DNA from: Methylophaga pinxianii
GTDB lineage: Bacteria > Pseudomonadota > Gammaproteobacteria > Nitrosococcales > Methylophagaceae
Direction: 5' to 3'
Assembly (NCBI RefSeq): GCF_020447225.1
Contig: NZ_JAJAEO010000189.1
Span: forward strand, 62,001 to 126,000
Length of the DNA: 64,000 nt
Shown here: positions 55,812 through 64,000 of the stretch, one piece after another
Numbering within the stretch: position 1 is the stretch's first letter
Layout: every line of letters starts with the position of its first letter
The notes under the pieces: generated by a model
Told to the model about the DNA's origin: nothing
What the model saw: only the letters and a program-made list of their open reading frames with translations
Databases searched by the model: none
Program-made: the position numbers and the translations under genes

Positions 55812-57992
55812 TTACCCTTTCGAAACCCGGATATGTCCACTTTTCAGTGCCGCCAGAATTTGCTCACGTGGTCCATCAGCCACGAGTTTTCCTTGGTCCA
55901 TCACTAAAACACGATCCACTAAACTTAACAAAGATGCCCGGTGCGTCACCAAAATAAGTGTTTTATCTTTGATGATTTCCCCGAGTTTACTTTTGAAGCG
56001 TTCTTCACTGCTGTTATCCATCGCATTGGTCGGCTCGTCCAAAACCAGAACGGGTGGATCCAGTAATAAAGCTCGCGCTACTGAAATGCTCTGACGTTGT
56101 CCACCAGATAAACCTTCCCCACGCTCACCCACAGGCATATCAAAGCCAGAAGGATGTCGATTGATAAAATCTGTTACCCCAGCGATTTCTGCTGCACGCA
56201 ATATCGCAGCATCATCTGCAAATGGTGCTCCTAAAGCAATATTATCTCGCACACTGCCATAAAACAGCATGACATCTTGAGGTACATAGCCGACTGAGCG
56301 TCGTAAATCGATTGGATCAATCTGTCTAAGATCCGTTTCATCCAACAAGACGGCTCCTTCTGCAGGCTCATATAATCCAAGGATTAACTTTTCAATCGAG
56401 CTTTTGCCTGATCCGATTCGTCCGATTATAGCTATTTTTTCGCCCGCATTAAGTTTGAAGGAAACATCTGTTAATGCTTCGATAGCTTGTTCTGGATAGC
56501 GAAAACTGACTTGTTTGAACTCAATGCCGCCTTTGAATTTATCGCGATGTAAAAATTCGCGGCCATTGGGACGCTCTACGGGTAAATTCATCATATTATT
56601 TAATGAAGCTAACGCCGCTTTAGAATGATGGAAACGTGTCAAAATCCCAGCCAATTGGCTCATCGGTGCCAAGGCCCGGCCTGCCAGAATAGTACTGGCA
56701 ATTAATGCCCCCATACTGATTTCATTTTCACTGATTTTGTATACGCCATACACCACCACTGCAATGGTGGTCATTTGTTGAACAAAACTGGTTAAATTCA
56801 CCGCGGCTGAAGAAAGCAGTTTTGCACGCTGACTGTATTTGGAGATGGAACCGGCTGTTTGCTCCCATTTGCGCTGCAATGGGGTTTCAGCGCCCAGACT
56901 TTTGATGGTCTCCAGTCCGGTTAGCGTTTCAATAAGCGTGGCACTTTTTTGCCCCGCATGGCGAAACAGCTGTTTTATTGCCCGGCCAAGCGGGATTTGA
57001 ATAATTAAACTTATGACTATCGTTATCGGAATGACAACTAGAGGAATATAGGCCAAATCACCGGCAATCATCCAGATAACGGCAATGAATAAAAAGGTAA
57101 ACGGTAAATCAATTAGTGTTGCCAGCGTAGCTGAGGTAAAAAAATCTCTAAATGACTCAAATTCTTGCATGCTGTTGGCAAAGCTTCCGACCGAGTTTGG
57201 TCGGGCTGCCATTTTAATACCCAATACTTTTTCAAAGATGGTCGCAGATAAAATAACATCCGCTTTTTTCCCCGCGACATCAATAAAATAGCCGCGCAAG
57301 GTTCGCAGTAATAAATCAAAGATAAAGACGATGGCCAAGCCTATCGCCAACACCCACAAAGTCGCCAAGGCATTATTGGGCACAACCCGATCATAGACAT
57401 TCATCACAAACAGGGGTGAAGCGATGGCAAACAGATTGACTAGAATTGAGGCGACAAACACCTCACTATAGATCGGCCAGAAGCGTGACAATGTCCCCCA
57501 AAACCAATGTTTGGCTCGGGGAATGGTGGACGGCTCTCCACGTTTATCAAAGTGTTGAACGGCTTTGATAAAAATAGCATAACCCGTGTAATGTTCCTGA
57601 AGTTCAGACACATCAATCAAGGACTCGCCATCACCCGCTTCCGGATATATCACGGTCGCTTGCTTCTCCTTAACCTTAAGTAAGATACAGGCATTACCAT
57701 CATTCAGTAATAAGACTGCAGGCAGCACAAGAGGAGAAATTTTGTGTAGCGGACGTTTAACTACTTTTGACGCCAGCCCTGCTCGCTCAGCGGCTCTGGC
57801 AAATAAGTCTGGAGTAAGACGGTTATCTACCAAAGGCAGGCCGGCCACCATGGAATCAGGGCTATGTGGTTTATGGAGTAATTTTGTAAGAACCGTCAGA
57901 CAAGCTAATAACGGATCATCATGAGTCAGGTAGGCAGCATCTGCTTTCCATTGCCGATTTTGTAACTGTTCATTGGTTGCTTGATATTCCAT
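55812..57992 (-). CDS. Type I secretion ABC transporter with C39-like domain (LapB-like)
   Basis: A 726-residue exporter. The N-terminal 130 residues are a C39-like domain without the catalytic DCG motif (DDPLLACLTVLTKLL), as in RTX-type transporters where it binds substrate. The six-helix membrane domain is at about 160-440. The nucleotide-binding domain has Walker A IGRIGSGKSS, signature LSGGQRQSI and Walker B VLVLDEPTNAMD. It resembles LapB/RtxB systems exporting giant adhesins or RTX proteins. The ATG at 57992 is chosen for family fit; its ribosome site is weak and longer forms up to 58112 exist. Confidence 0.93.
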   Translation of the reverse strand: MEYQATNEQLQNRQWKADAAYLTHDDPLLACLTVLTKLLHKPHSPDSMVAGLPLVDNRLTPDLFARAAERAGLASKVVKRPLHKISPLVLPAVLLLNDGNACILLKVKEKQATVIYPEAGDGESLIDVSELQEHYTGYAIFIKAVQHFDKRGEPSTIPRAKHWFWGTLSRFWPIYSEVFVASILVNLFAIASPLFVMNVYDRVVPNNALATLWVLAIGLAIVFIFDLLLRTLRGYFIDVAGKKADVILSATIFEKVLGIKMAARPNSVGSFANSMQEFESFRDFFTSATLATLIDLPFTFLFIAVIWMIAGDLAYIPLVVIPITIVISLIIQIPLGRAIKQLFRHAGQKSATLIETLTGLETIKSLGAETPLQRKWEQTAGSISKYSQRAKLLSSAAVNLTSFVQQMTTIAVVVYGVYKISENEISMGALIASTILAGRALAPMSQLAGILTRFHHSKAALASLNNMMNLPVERPNGREFLHRDKFKGGIEFKQVSFRYPEQAIEALTDVSFKLNAGEKIAIIGRIGSGKSSIEKLILGLYEPAEGAVLLDETDLRQIDPIDLRRSVGYVPQDVMLFYGSVRDNIALGAPFADDAAILRAAEIAGVTDFINRHPSGFDMPVGERGEGLSGGQRQSISVARALLLDPPVLVLDEPTNAMDNSSEERFKSKLGEIIKDKTLILVTHRASLLSLVDRVLVMDQGKLVADGPREQILAALKSGHIRVSKG

Positions 57993-58117
57993 GTTATCCG
58001 ACGATACGACCCAAACCAAAATGTGAGGAGTTTCACAGTTTTTTTCTTTACTGTAAACCTGTGACCGCTTAACCTTGCTCAAGGTAGCATACTCAAGAAT
58101 TAGCGGGAACAATAAAG

Positions 58118-58456
58118 ATGGTATATGTCGATCGCAATGAGCTCGGGCAAATAATCGGTGTATTTAATTCACCGCAAAGCGCTAGCAGCCAATCTATCTC
58201 GCCTCAAGCACCGGAATTATTGGAATTTCTGGGACAGTCTACCCGCCATGAGGATATCCATACCATCCTCACCGCGTCAGATATGGCCATGGTCAGGGTT
58301 ATCGAAGACCTGGTAAACACACTGATCGATAAAGGGGTGATTTTATTTACGGACTTACCCGATGCTGCCCGTGAGAAACTCGTGCAGCGTGAAAAGATCC
58401 GCCATCATCTAAATTCATTGGAAAACTTAATGAATGAAGATGAAGGCTTGCTCTAA
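58118..58456 (+). CDS. Conserved hypothetical protein (mislabelled tryptophan synthase beta-like in databases)
   Basis: A 112-residue protein. It starts VYVDRNELGQIIGVFNSPQ, followed by a Ser/Gln linker and a helical part with SDMAMVRVIEDLVNTLIDKG and LPDAAREKLVQREKIR. I recognise this as a gammaproteobacterial protein commonly labelled tryptophan synthase subunit beta-like, though it is far too short to be TrpB. The function is unknown. It is divergent from the type I secretion operon and convergent with der. Confidence 0.85.
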   Translation: MVYVDRNELGQIIGVFNSPQSASSQSISPQAPELLEFLGQSTRHEDIHTILTASDMAMVRVIEDLVNTLIDKGVILFTDLPDAAREKLVQREKIRHHLNSLENLMNEDEGLL

Positions 58457-58463
58457 ATATTTT

Positions 58464-59873
58464 CTATCGCTTTTTAGCTCGACTGGCTATTACCCGCTTG
58501 CGTTTTTCCTGTGGGCTCTCTGCGACTTTTTTGCGCTCACGAAATGGATTTTCGCTGGTCTTGAACTCAATCATAACCGGTGTTCCCTGTAATTTCAGGG
58601 CGGTGCGGAAATAGTTTTCCAGATAACGTCGATAACTGTTTGGCGTCGCTTCAGTCTGGTTGCCATGGATAATAATACGTGGCGGATTTTTACCACCCAG
58701 ATGGGCATAACGATATTTAATTCTGCGACCATTAACCAATGGTGGTTGATGATCCGCAACCGCCTCTTCCAGAACGCGAGTCAATTGGGGTGTTGGTATC
58801 TTGGCTAAAGCTGACCCATAGGCTATTTTGACTGATTTCAACAATAGCCCTACACCACTGCCGTGAAGCGCAGAAATAAAATGTGTTTTAGCAAAACTCA
58901 AAAAAGGCAAACGGCGTTCAATATTGGTGGCTACCCACTCACGTTCCTGCTTCTCTAAGCCATCCCATTTATTGACTGCAATCACTACCGCACGACCACT
59001 TTCGATGATCAAACCAGCTAAATGCAGATCCTGATCGACAATACCTTCATGAGCATCCAATACCAGTAAAACAACATTTGCCGCTTCGATGGCCTGCAAT
59101 GTTTTAACAATACTGAATTTTTCCAAAGCTTCTGATACCTTTGAACGGCGTCTGACACCAGCAGTATCAATTAAAATATAGTTGGTTCCCTCTTTTTCGA
59201 AGGGAATATAGATACTATCCCGGGTTGTGCCTGGTTCATCAAAAGCAACAACCCGATCCTCGCCTAATAACCGGTTAACCAGTGTGGATTTCCCCACGTT
59301 TGGTCGTCCGACAACAGCGAGTCGAATATCACCCGAGGTATCCTCTTCCAAGGTTTCCTCTTCAGTGGCAACAATACGAATTGCCGGTAACTCACGCATC
59401 AAGGTGGCCATCAAGTTGCTTATGCCACGACCTTGAGTAGCAGAAATCACTTCTGGTTCACCCAATCCCAGACGATAAAAATCTGCGGCGGCCAGTTCAC
59501 GTTGTTCGCTCTCAGTTTTATTAATCACTAATAAAACCGGTTTTCCCACATTACGTAATTGTTTGGCAATTAATTCATCTGCCGGCACCACACCGGCTTT
59601 ACCATCCACTAAAAATAAGATCAGATCAGCTTCAACAATGGCAAGTTCAGCTTGTTTACGCATCAGATCTGACATATCGTCACCCTGTTCGGTCAAGCCA
59701 CCGGTATCGATTAAAATGAATTCCGCTTCATCATGGCGAGCATTGCCGTATATGCGATCACGGGTCAAGCCCTCATGATCTGCCACCAAAGCATTACGCG
59801 TTTTGGTCAGACGATTAAATAAAGTGGATTTGCCAACATTCGGCCGCCCGACAAGAGCAATCACAGGTTTCAC
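58464..59873 (-). CDS. der: Der (EngA), double-GTPase ribosome assembly factor
   Basis: A 469-residue protein with two tandem G domains. Domain 1 has GRPNVGKSTLFNRL and DTGGLTEQG; domain 2 has GRPNVGKSTLVNRL and DTAGVRRRSKV, each with an N/TKxD-type motif (INKTES, VNKWDG). A C-terminal KH-like domain (about 360-445) and a basic tail follow. It acts in 50S subunit maturation. It starts 2 bases after the bamB stop, in the conserved yfgM-bamB-der order. Confidence 0.97.
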   Translation of the reverse strand: MKPVIALVGRPNVGKSTLFNRLTKTRNALVADHEGLTRDRIYGNARHDEAEFILIDTGGLTEQGDDMSDLMRKQAELAIVEADLILFLVDGKAGVVPADELIAKQLRNVGKPVLLVINKTESEQRELAAADFYRLGLGEPEVISATQGRGISNLMATLMRELPAIRIVATEEETLEEDTSGDIRLAVVGRPNVGKSTLVNRLLGEDRVVAFDEPGTTRDSIYIPFEKEGTNYILIDTAGVRRRSKVSEALEKFSIVKTLQAIEAANVVLLVLDAHEGIVDQDLHLAGLIIESGRAVVIAVNKWDGLEKQEREWVATNIERRLPFLSFAKTHFISALHGSGVGLLLKSVKIAYGSALAKIPTPQLTRVLEEAVADHQPPLVNGRRIKYRYAHLGGKNPPRIIIHGNQTEATPNSYRRYLENYFRTALKLQGTPVMIEFKTSENPFRERKKVAESPQEKRKRVIASRAKKR

Positions 59874-59875
59874 AG

Positions 59876-61045
59876 TTAGGGGATCCGAATGGCGGATAAC
59901 TTGCCGCCTGTAGTCATCGCATAAAGCACACCATCGCGTACGACTGGTTGGCTACGTATACCTGTTTTGTCGAGACGCTGACGGGCAACAAATCGGCCAT
60001 CAGAACGAGCAACCCAGTGTAAATAGCCTTCAAAATCGCCCACGACAACATAATCACCGGCAATAACCGGTGCAGAAATATTTCTTCGCAATAATAATGT
60101 CTGGCGCCATAAAGAATCACCGGTTCCATCGGCAACAGCCCACAAGTAACTTTCATCATCACTGACATAAATTGCATCGTTAGCAGCCACCGCAATGCCA
60201 CTGGTCGAGGACATTTCTCTATCCCACAAGGATTGTCCTGTATCAATATCCAATGCGGCCAGATTACCCTGGAAAGCCACTGCATAAATGACGCCGTCAT
60301 GAATTACCGGATCAGCATCAATATCCACTAAACGTTCTAATTCAGTACGGCCTGATGGTACGGCAACACTTTTTTCCCAGATGACTTTGCCATCATTAAG
60401 GGAAAGCGCGACCAATTTGCCATTATCGTATCCGGCTAGCACCGTTTGCCCATCAATCATCGGTGAGCTGACACCACGTAAACTTAAAAGCGGCACTGCC
60501 CGCTGATAATTCCACATAATATTACCGTCAGTTGCAGATAAGGCCGTTAAACGTCCATCTGCTGTTCTGACAATCACTTTATCGCTGCCCACTTTGGCAG
60601 GCGCAAGCACTTCACTGCTGAGACGCTGACGCCACAGTTCTTCTCCAGAGGTCTCATCCAAAGCGACAACTTCACCAGATTGCGAACCCACAACAATCAA
60701 ACCTTCACCACCGCCAACGCCAGTAGCGACAGGAAAATCGAGTTGGGTACGCCATTCACGTCGACCACTTTCAGCATTATGGCTGCGAACATCGCCTTCA
60801 TGATCTACGGTGAAAATAAAATCACCTTGTAACCAAGGAGCGAGATTCGCATATTCCGTATTTGCACCATCACCTGTGCCAGTTGACCACAAAGTTTTTG
60901 GCTCAAACTCAGCCTCAAATTCTGTCAATTCTGTTGGAGGCGCTTCGTAACTGTCGTCAGCAAAAAATTCTTTGACCGTTCCACATCCAGCGAGCGCAAG
61001 AAGTGCGACACCAGCAAATAAAAATTTTAGTTGATTAACCTTCAT
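59876..61045 (-). CDS. bamB: BamB, outer-membrane assembly lipoprotein
   Basis: A 389-residue lipoprotein with signal peptide and lipobox LAGC (Cys about 20). The rest is an eight-bladed PQQ-like beta-propeller with repeated blocks such as VVALDETSGEELWRQ, LVALSLNDGKVIWEK and LAALDIDTGQSLWDR. It scaffolds BamA in the outer-membrane protein assembly complex. The ATG at 61045 (MKVNQLKFLFAGVALLA) overlaps the yfgM end by 11 bases; the longer frame from 61066 would mask the signal peptide. Confidence 0.96.
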   Translation of the reverse strand: MKVNQLKFLFAGVALLALAGCGTVKEFFADDSYEAPPTELTEFEAEFEPKTLWSTGTGDGANTEYANLAPWLQGDFIFTVDHEGDVRSHNAESGRREWRTQLDFPVATGVGGGEGLIVVGSQSGEVVALDETSGEELWRQRLSSEVLAPAKVGSDKVIVRTADGRLTALSATDGNIMWNYQRAVPLLSLRGVSSPMIDGQTVLAGYDNGKLVALSLNDGKVIWEKSVAVPSGRTELERLVDIDADPVIHDGVIYAVAFQGNLAALDIDTGQSLWDREMSSTSGIAVAANDAIYVSDDESYLWAVADGTGDSLWRQTLLLRRNISAPVIAGDYVVVGDFEGYLHWVARSDGRFVARQRLDKTGIRSQPVVRDGVLYAMTTGGKLSAIRIP

Positions 61046-61676
61046 TGATAACAGCCACATCATCACGCTTCATCTCTAAAAGGGTTTTGCGCGGATCATC
61101 AACCCCCATGTTAGAAAGCGCACTACGATACGCTTCATATGCTTGTGCCTTATTTTCCTGAGCCAGATAAATATCACCTTCAAGTTCAGCAAATAAAGAG
61201 GCAAACCCTTCCGAAGCTTCCTGCTGGGTCAGCGTCAAAGCTTTTTCATATTCACCTTGATCCACCAATATCCGAGCCATGCGCAATCTGGCTAAATCTT
61301 TTTGTCCCGTCAATTTCGCTTTATCTGCTGTCCACTGCAAATATTCCAATGCGGCAGCAGCTTGATCATTACGTACTTGCTCTGCTGCCAGTTCCAACGT
61401 GGCAAAAGCAGCATATGGCGTTGATGAATGTGATTGCATTAATTCTTGTGTAAGGTCTTCTGCAGCCGTCAAATCCGCTTCACTGATATTCATTTGAATC
61501 TGTTGGTACATCGCTGCAGCTTGTTCGGTTTTAGCATGTTGAAAGTTTATCCAATACCTTCCACCAAAAATAACTGCGCCACCCAAGATAACGCCAGTTA
61601 TGACTGAACGGCCATTTTCACGCCACCAACTTTTTATCGCTTCGCCTTTTTCATCATCCGATGCATAAATATCCAT
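61035..61676 (-). CDS. yfgM: YfgM, inner-membrane TPR chaperone-network protein
   Basis: A 213-residue protein. A short cytoplasmic start (DEKGEAIKSWWRENGRSV) precedes one TM helix (ITGVILGGAVIFGGRYWI, about 22-40), then periplasmic TPR-like helices (about 55-205). This is the YfgM/AncA layout; in E. coli it associates with PpiD at the Sec translocon. It is coupled to bamB by overlap and is first of the three-gene yfgM-bamB-der unit in this window. Confidence 0.94.
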   Translation of the reverse strand: MDIYASDDEKGEAIKSWWRENGRSVITGVILGGAVIFGGRYWINFQHAKTEQAAAMYQQIQMNISEADLTAAEDLTQELMQSHSSTPYAAFATLELAAEQVRNDQAAAALEYLQWTADKAKLTGQKDLARLRMARILVDQGEYEKALTLTQQEASEGFASLFAELEGDIYLAQENKAQAYEAYRSALSNMGVDDPRKTLLEMKRDDVAVINEG

Positions 61677-61801
61677 CGTTTACTCCTTGCTAACCGCAAT
61701 TTAGGGGTTGTTTGCTTATCACTTATTAGGAAGTGAATTAAAGTGCCAGATTATACGTGTTTATGCGTAAGTTGTGCTAACCGCTACATGCATCCGTTGC
61801 C

Positions 61802-61817
61802 TGCACCACTCAGGTGC
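61802..61817 (+). promoter_or_regulatory. NtrC-binding site (strong)
   Basis: TGCACC-ACTCA-GGTGC is a near-perfect palindrome matching the NtrC enhancer consensus TGCACC-N5-GGTGCA. Its centre lies about 130 bases before the predicted transcription start, a normal enhancer distance. Confidence 0.8.
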
Positions 61818-61832
61818 TAAAAATTATAAAAA

Positions 61833-61849
61833 TGCACCATAACAGTTCA
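61833..61849 (+). promoter_or_regulatory. NtrC-binding site (weaker, half-conserved)
   Basis: TGCACC-ATAAC-AGTTCA keeps the left half-site exactly. Its centre is about 31 bases after the strong site, three helical turns, so both would face the same side of the DNA as in E. coli glnA. Confidence 0.65.
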
Positions 61850-61913
61850 AAAAACCACTTTTTTTGCTCTATAAGAAAAGTTAGATGCTTGTTTTATATG
61901 GATTTGTCTAGTT

Positions 61914-61929
61914 TGGTGCAAGTCTTGCT
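61914..61929 (+). promoter_or_regulatory. amt: Sigma-54 promoter of amt
   Basis: TGGTGC-N5-TTGCT fits the -24/-12 consensus (TGGCAC-N5-TTGCW). GG (61915-61916) and GC (61927-61928) are separated by exactly 10 bases. Predicted start of transcription is near 61940, 33 bases before the coding start. Confidence 0.8.
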
Positions 61930-61972
61930 ATTTTGGTGCTTGCTCAACACTAAATTATAAGGAAAATCCATT

Positions 61973-63157
61973 GTGCAAAACGCAAGCGACGTACTTTTTA
62001 TCTTAATTGGCGCCATTATGGTGCTCGCCATGCATGCCGGCTTTGCTTTTCTGGAAGTCGGCACTGTCCGAAAAAAAAATCAGGTTAATGCCTTAGTCAA
62101 AATTATTACCGATTTTGGCATGTCTACCATTGCCTACTTTTTTATTGGTTATAGCATTGCTTACGGTTTGAATTTCTTTGAACCCTCACCTCTGCTGGCG
62201 GAAAATAATGGTTATGCCATGGTGAAGTTTTTCTTCTTACTGACATTTGCAGCCGCTATTCCTGCCATTGTTTCCGGTGGTATTGCCGAACGGGCAAAAT
62301 TTAATCCACAGTTAATTGCGACTTTTTTTATTGCAGGCTTTGTTTATCCGTTGTTTGAAGGGATTAGCTGGAACGGTTTGTTTGGAATTCAGGCATGGTT
62401 AGAAACGCAATTTGGTGCCGGTTTTCATGATTTTGCCGGCTCGGTAGTGGTTCATGCCGTGGGCGGTTGGATAGCTTTAGCTGCTGTATTGTTACTGGGA
62501 CCAAGAAATGGTCGCTATGGCAAGCAGGGTGAGATATATGCTCACCCGCCTTCAAATATTCCTTTTCTAGCATTGGGGGCGTGGATTCTCACCGTAGGCT
62601 GGTTTGGCTTTAATGTAATGTCAGCTCAACAAATTGAAGGGATTAGTGGTCTTGTAGCCATAAACTCTTTAATGGCAATGGTTGGTGGTACCTTAGCGGC
62701 TTGTCTTATCGGACGTAACGATCCCGGCTTTGTACATAATGGTCCACTTGCTGGCTTAGTGGCTATTTGTGCTGGCTCTGACATCATGCACCCACTTGGT
62801 GCATTAGTGACTGGTGCTCTAGCCGGTGGTTTGTTTGTCATCACCTTTACCCTCGCTCAAAACAAATGGAAAATTGATGATGTATTAGGTGTCTGGCCGC
62901 TTCATGGTTTATGCGGAGTGTGGGGTGCTCTTGCAGCAGGAATTTTTGGTCAAGTTGCATTGGGTGGTATGGGTGGCGTAAGCATGGCCTCACAGTTCAT
63001 TGGAACAGCGATTGGGGTCAGCATTGCTTTTTTTGGCGGTCTGATAGTTTATGGCTGTTTAAAAGCCATCATGGGCTTGAGATTAACCGAGGAAGAAGAG
63101 TTTAACGGTGCGGATTTGAGTATTCATAAAATCAGTTCAACTCCTGCAAACGATTAA
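61973..63157 (+). CDS. amt: Ammonium transporter
   Basis: A 394-residue Amt/Rh-family ammonium channel with 11 predicted helices. HAGFAFLEVGTVRKKN near the N-terminus, FVYPLFEGISWNG and DFAGSVVVHAVGGW (first pore His) and WPLHGLCGVWGALAAGIFG (second pore His) are present. It lacks the signal peptide of E. coli AmtB. The start is GTG at 61973 after AAGGAAAA. No glnK is adjacent, unlike many amtB loci. The promoter region shows NtrC/sigma-54 control, so expression should rise under nitrogen limitation. Confidence 0.95.
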   Translation: MQNASDVLFILIGAIMVLAMHAGFAFLEVGTVRKKNQVNALVKIITDFGMSTIAYFFIGYSIAYGLNFFEPSPLLAENNGYAMVKFFFLLTFAAAIPAIVSGGIAERAKFNPQLIATFFIAGFVYPLFEGISWNGLFGIQAWLETQFGAGFHDFAGSVVVHAVGGWIALAAVLLLGPRNGRYGKQGEIYAHPPSNIPFLALGAWILTVGWFGFNVMSAQQIEGISGLVAINSLMAMVGGTLAACLIGRNDPGFVHNGPLAGLVAICAGSDIMHPLGALVTGALAGGLFVITFTLAQNKWKIDDVLGVWPLHGLCGVWGALAAGIFGQVALGGMGGVSMASQFIGTAIGVSIAFFGGLIVYGCLKAIMGLRLTEEEEFNGADLSIHKISSTPAND

Positions 63158-63173
63158 ACTACTTAAATGTCAC

Positions 63174-63203
63174 CATCATCCGGTAGAAAGCTACCGGATG
63201 ATG
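63174..63203. terminator. Hairpin between convergent amt and lpxA
   Basis: Thirteen-base arms CATCATCCGGTAG and CTACCGGATGATG enclose AAAG. The right arm covers the last lpxA codons. There is no T-run on either side, so termination is likely inefficient or factor-aided; the stem may instead protect the transcript end. Confidence 0.5.
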
Positions 63204-63961
63204 CCCCCTTGCTGCTTATCCAGAAAATCAATGAAGATGTCCAGCTCATTGGCTTCTTGCTGGATATCGCCTAAGCGTTCTCTCGCCTGCTCCATTCGTA
63301 AGCCTGAACGATAAACCACTTTATAGGCTTGACGAATATTTCTAATCTGGGTATCGGTAAATGCTCGGCGGCGCAGACCTTCAACGTTTATGCCCACAGG
63401 CTCTGCCATATGACCAGATACCAGGACATAAGGTGGCACATTACGTGAAATCACACTGCCCATTGCACTAAAACAATGTGACCCGAGGTGGTTAAACTGG
63501 CTGACTAATGTGAAGCCCCCCAGAATGACATGTTGATCAACTATCACATGCCCTGCCAAAGAGGCGTTGTTGGCAAAAATATTGTTGTCACCAATAATAC
63601 AATCATGGGCAATATGTACATAAGCCATGATCCAGTTATTACTCCCAACTTTAGTAATACCACCACCTTGTACCGTGCCTCGATTAATGGTGACCGATTC
63701 CCGGATCAGGTTGTTATCACCAATTTCCAACAAGGTAGACTCACCATGATATTTCTTGTCCTGAGGTTCTTCACCAATAGATGAGAACTGAAATATACGG
63801 TTATTACGTCCTATTTTAGTCGGCCCATTAATCACCACATGGGAGGAAATTTCTGTGCCTGAAGCGATTTCTACATTCGCTCCAACAATACTGTATGCAC
63901 CGATGACAACATCATCGGCAATTTTGGCACTGGGGTCTATTAAGGCAGTTTGATGAATCAC
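63191..63961 (-). CDS. lpxA: LpxA, UDP-N-acetylglucosamine acyltransferase
   Basis: A 256-residue left-handed beta-helix acyltransferase, first enzyme of lipid A synthesis. Hexapeptide repeats occupy about 5-185 (IDPSAKIADDVVIGAYSIVG), the catalytic His is in MAYVHIAHDCIIGDNN, and the C-terminal helical domain starts near GLRRRAFTDTQIRNI. The start is GTG at 63961, overlapping the stop of fabZ (GTGA), the conserved fabZ-lpxA coupling. Confidence 0.96.
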   Translation of the reverse strand: MIHQTALIDPSAKIADDVVIGAYSIVGANVEIASGTEISSHVVINGPTKIGRNNRIFQFSSIGEEPQDKKYHGESTLLEIGDNNLIRESVTINRGTVQGGGITKVGSNNWIMAYVHIAHDCIIGDNNIFANNASLAGHVIVDQHVILGGFTLVSQFNHLGSHCFSAMGSVISRNVPPYVLVSGHMAEPVGINVEGLRRRAFTDTQIRNIRQAYKVVYRSGLRMEQARERLGDIQQEANELDIFIDFLDKQQGGIIR

Positions 63962-64000
63962 GAAGGCATTTCTTGGTTAACACACATAATGTCAGCACTG
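63958..64000 (-). CDS. fabZ: FabZ C-terminus (partial)
   Basis: The last 14 codons of an open frame end ADIMCVNQEMPS and stop in TGA, overlapping the lpxA GTG. The position before lpxA and the residue pattern (E/AxxMC near the C-terminus) fit FabZ, the 3-hydroxyacyl-ACP dehydratase. Almost all of the gene lies outside the window. Confidence 0.6.
   Translation of the reverse strand, partial: SADIMCVNQEMPS

Larger units (their letters stand above)
61677..61972. other. 296-base divergent control region between yfgM and amt
   Basis: The left end holds the yfgM ribosome site (AAGGAG read on the minus strand, near 61683). The right two thirds carry the nitrogen-control elements of amt: two NtrC-type sites and a sigma-54 promoter, annotated separately. 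AAGGAAAA before the GTG at 61973 is the amt ribosome site. No ORF or terminator was seen. Confidence 0.8.

Noticed and set aside
58118..58456. Tryptophan synthase beta subunit
   Set aside because: The name is sometimes attached to this protein family, but the protein is only 112 residues and has no PLP-binding features.

Overview
The window is a dense, single-chromosome-like stretch of a gammaproteobacterium. Gene order fits this well: der-bamB-yfgM, fabA-fabB, lpxA preceded by fabZ, yffB between dapD and dapE, and xseB-ispA-dxs. A complete ectoine-degradation operon in the order doeB-doeD-doeA-doeC, together with the mid-to-low GC look, suggests a halophilic or halotolerant species. My best inference is a Methylophaga-like methylotroph, but no methylotrophy gene is in the window and the genus is not proven. 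I saw no rRNA, tRNA, CRISPR array, prophage or insertion sequence.

Layout. 1-4.8 kb: the start of a probable mechanosensitive channel, a periplasmic histidine phosphatase, a DUF2238-type membrane protein, a lipoprotein, an MFS transporter and a DUF5610 protein. 4.9-12.3 kb: an ECF42-type sigma factor with an NAD(P)-binding partner, then (after an oppositely oriented pseudopilin and GGDEF/EAL pair) an operon of SnoaL-like and DGPF/YCII proteins preceded by a candidate ECF42 promoter. 12.3-16.9 kb: yjdM, a DUF4282 protein and pqiABC for inter-membrane lipid transport. 16.9-23 kb: doeBDAC and ferredoxin-NADP reductase. 23-29.3 kb: a 2OG-Fe(II) oxygenase, small membrane proteins, an unusual barrel-kinase fusion, rnk and an NlpE/META lipoprotein.

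29.3-38.5 kb: housekeeping biosynthesis, namely ribF, xseB-ispA-dxs (isoprenoids), queD-folE2 (queuosine and pterins), a retropepsin-like protease, and mobAB-moeA-ttcA (molybdenum cofactor and tRNA thiolation). 38.5-39.2 kb: a 659-base gene-free region with an exact 389-base-period duplication carrying perfect DnaA boxes and six iteron-like 13-mers. It is the most unusual structure here. 39.2-46.8 kb: a VOC protein, a DMT exporter, dapC-dapD-yffB-dapE (lysine and cell wall), and a His-rich small protein with a ZnuD-like TonB receptor.

46.8-58.5 kb: ydfG, purU, a MazG-like protein, ybfF and fabAB, then a type I secretion system (ABC transporter, HlyD adaptor, embedded LuxR-type regulator with a degenerate receiver, TolC-like outer-membrane protein) with no substrate visible nearby. 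58.5-64 kb: der, bamB and yfgM, an ammonium transporter with a clear NtrC/sigma-54 control region, lpxA and the last codons of fabZ.
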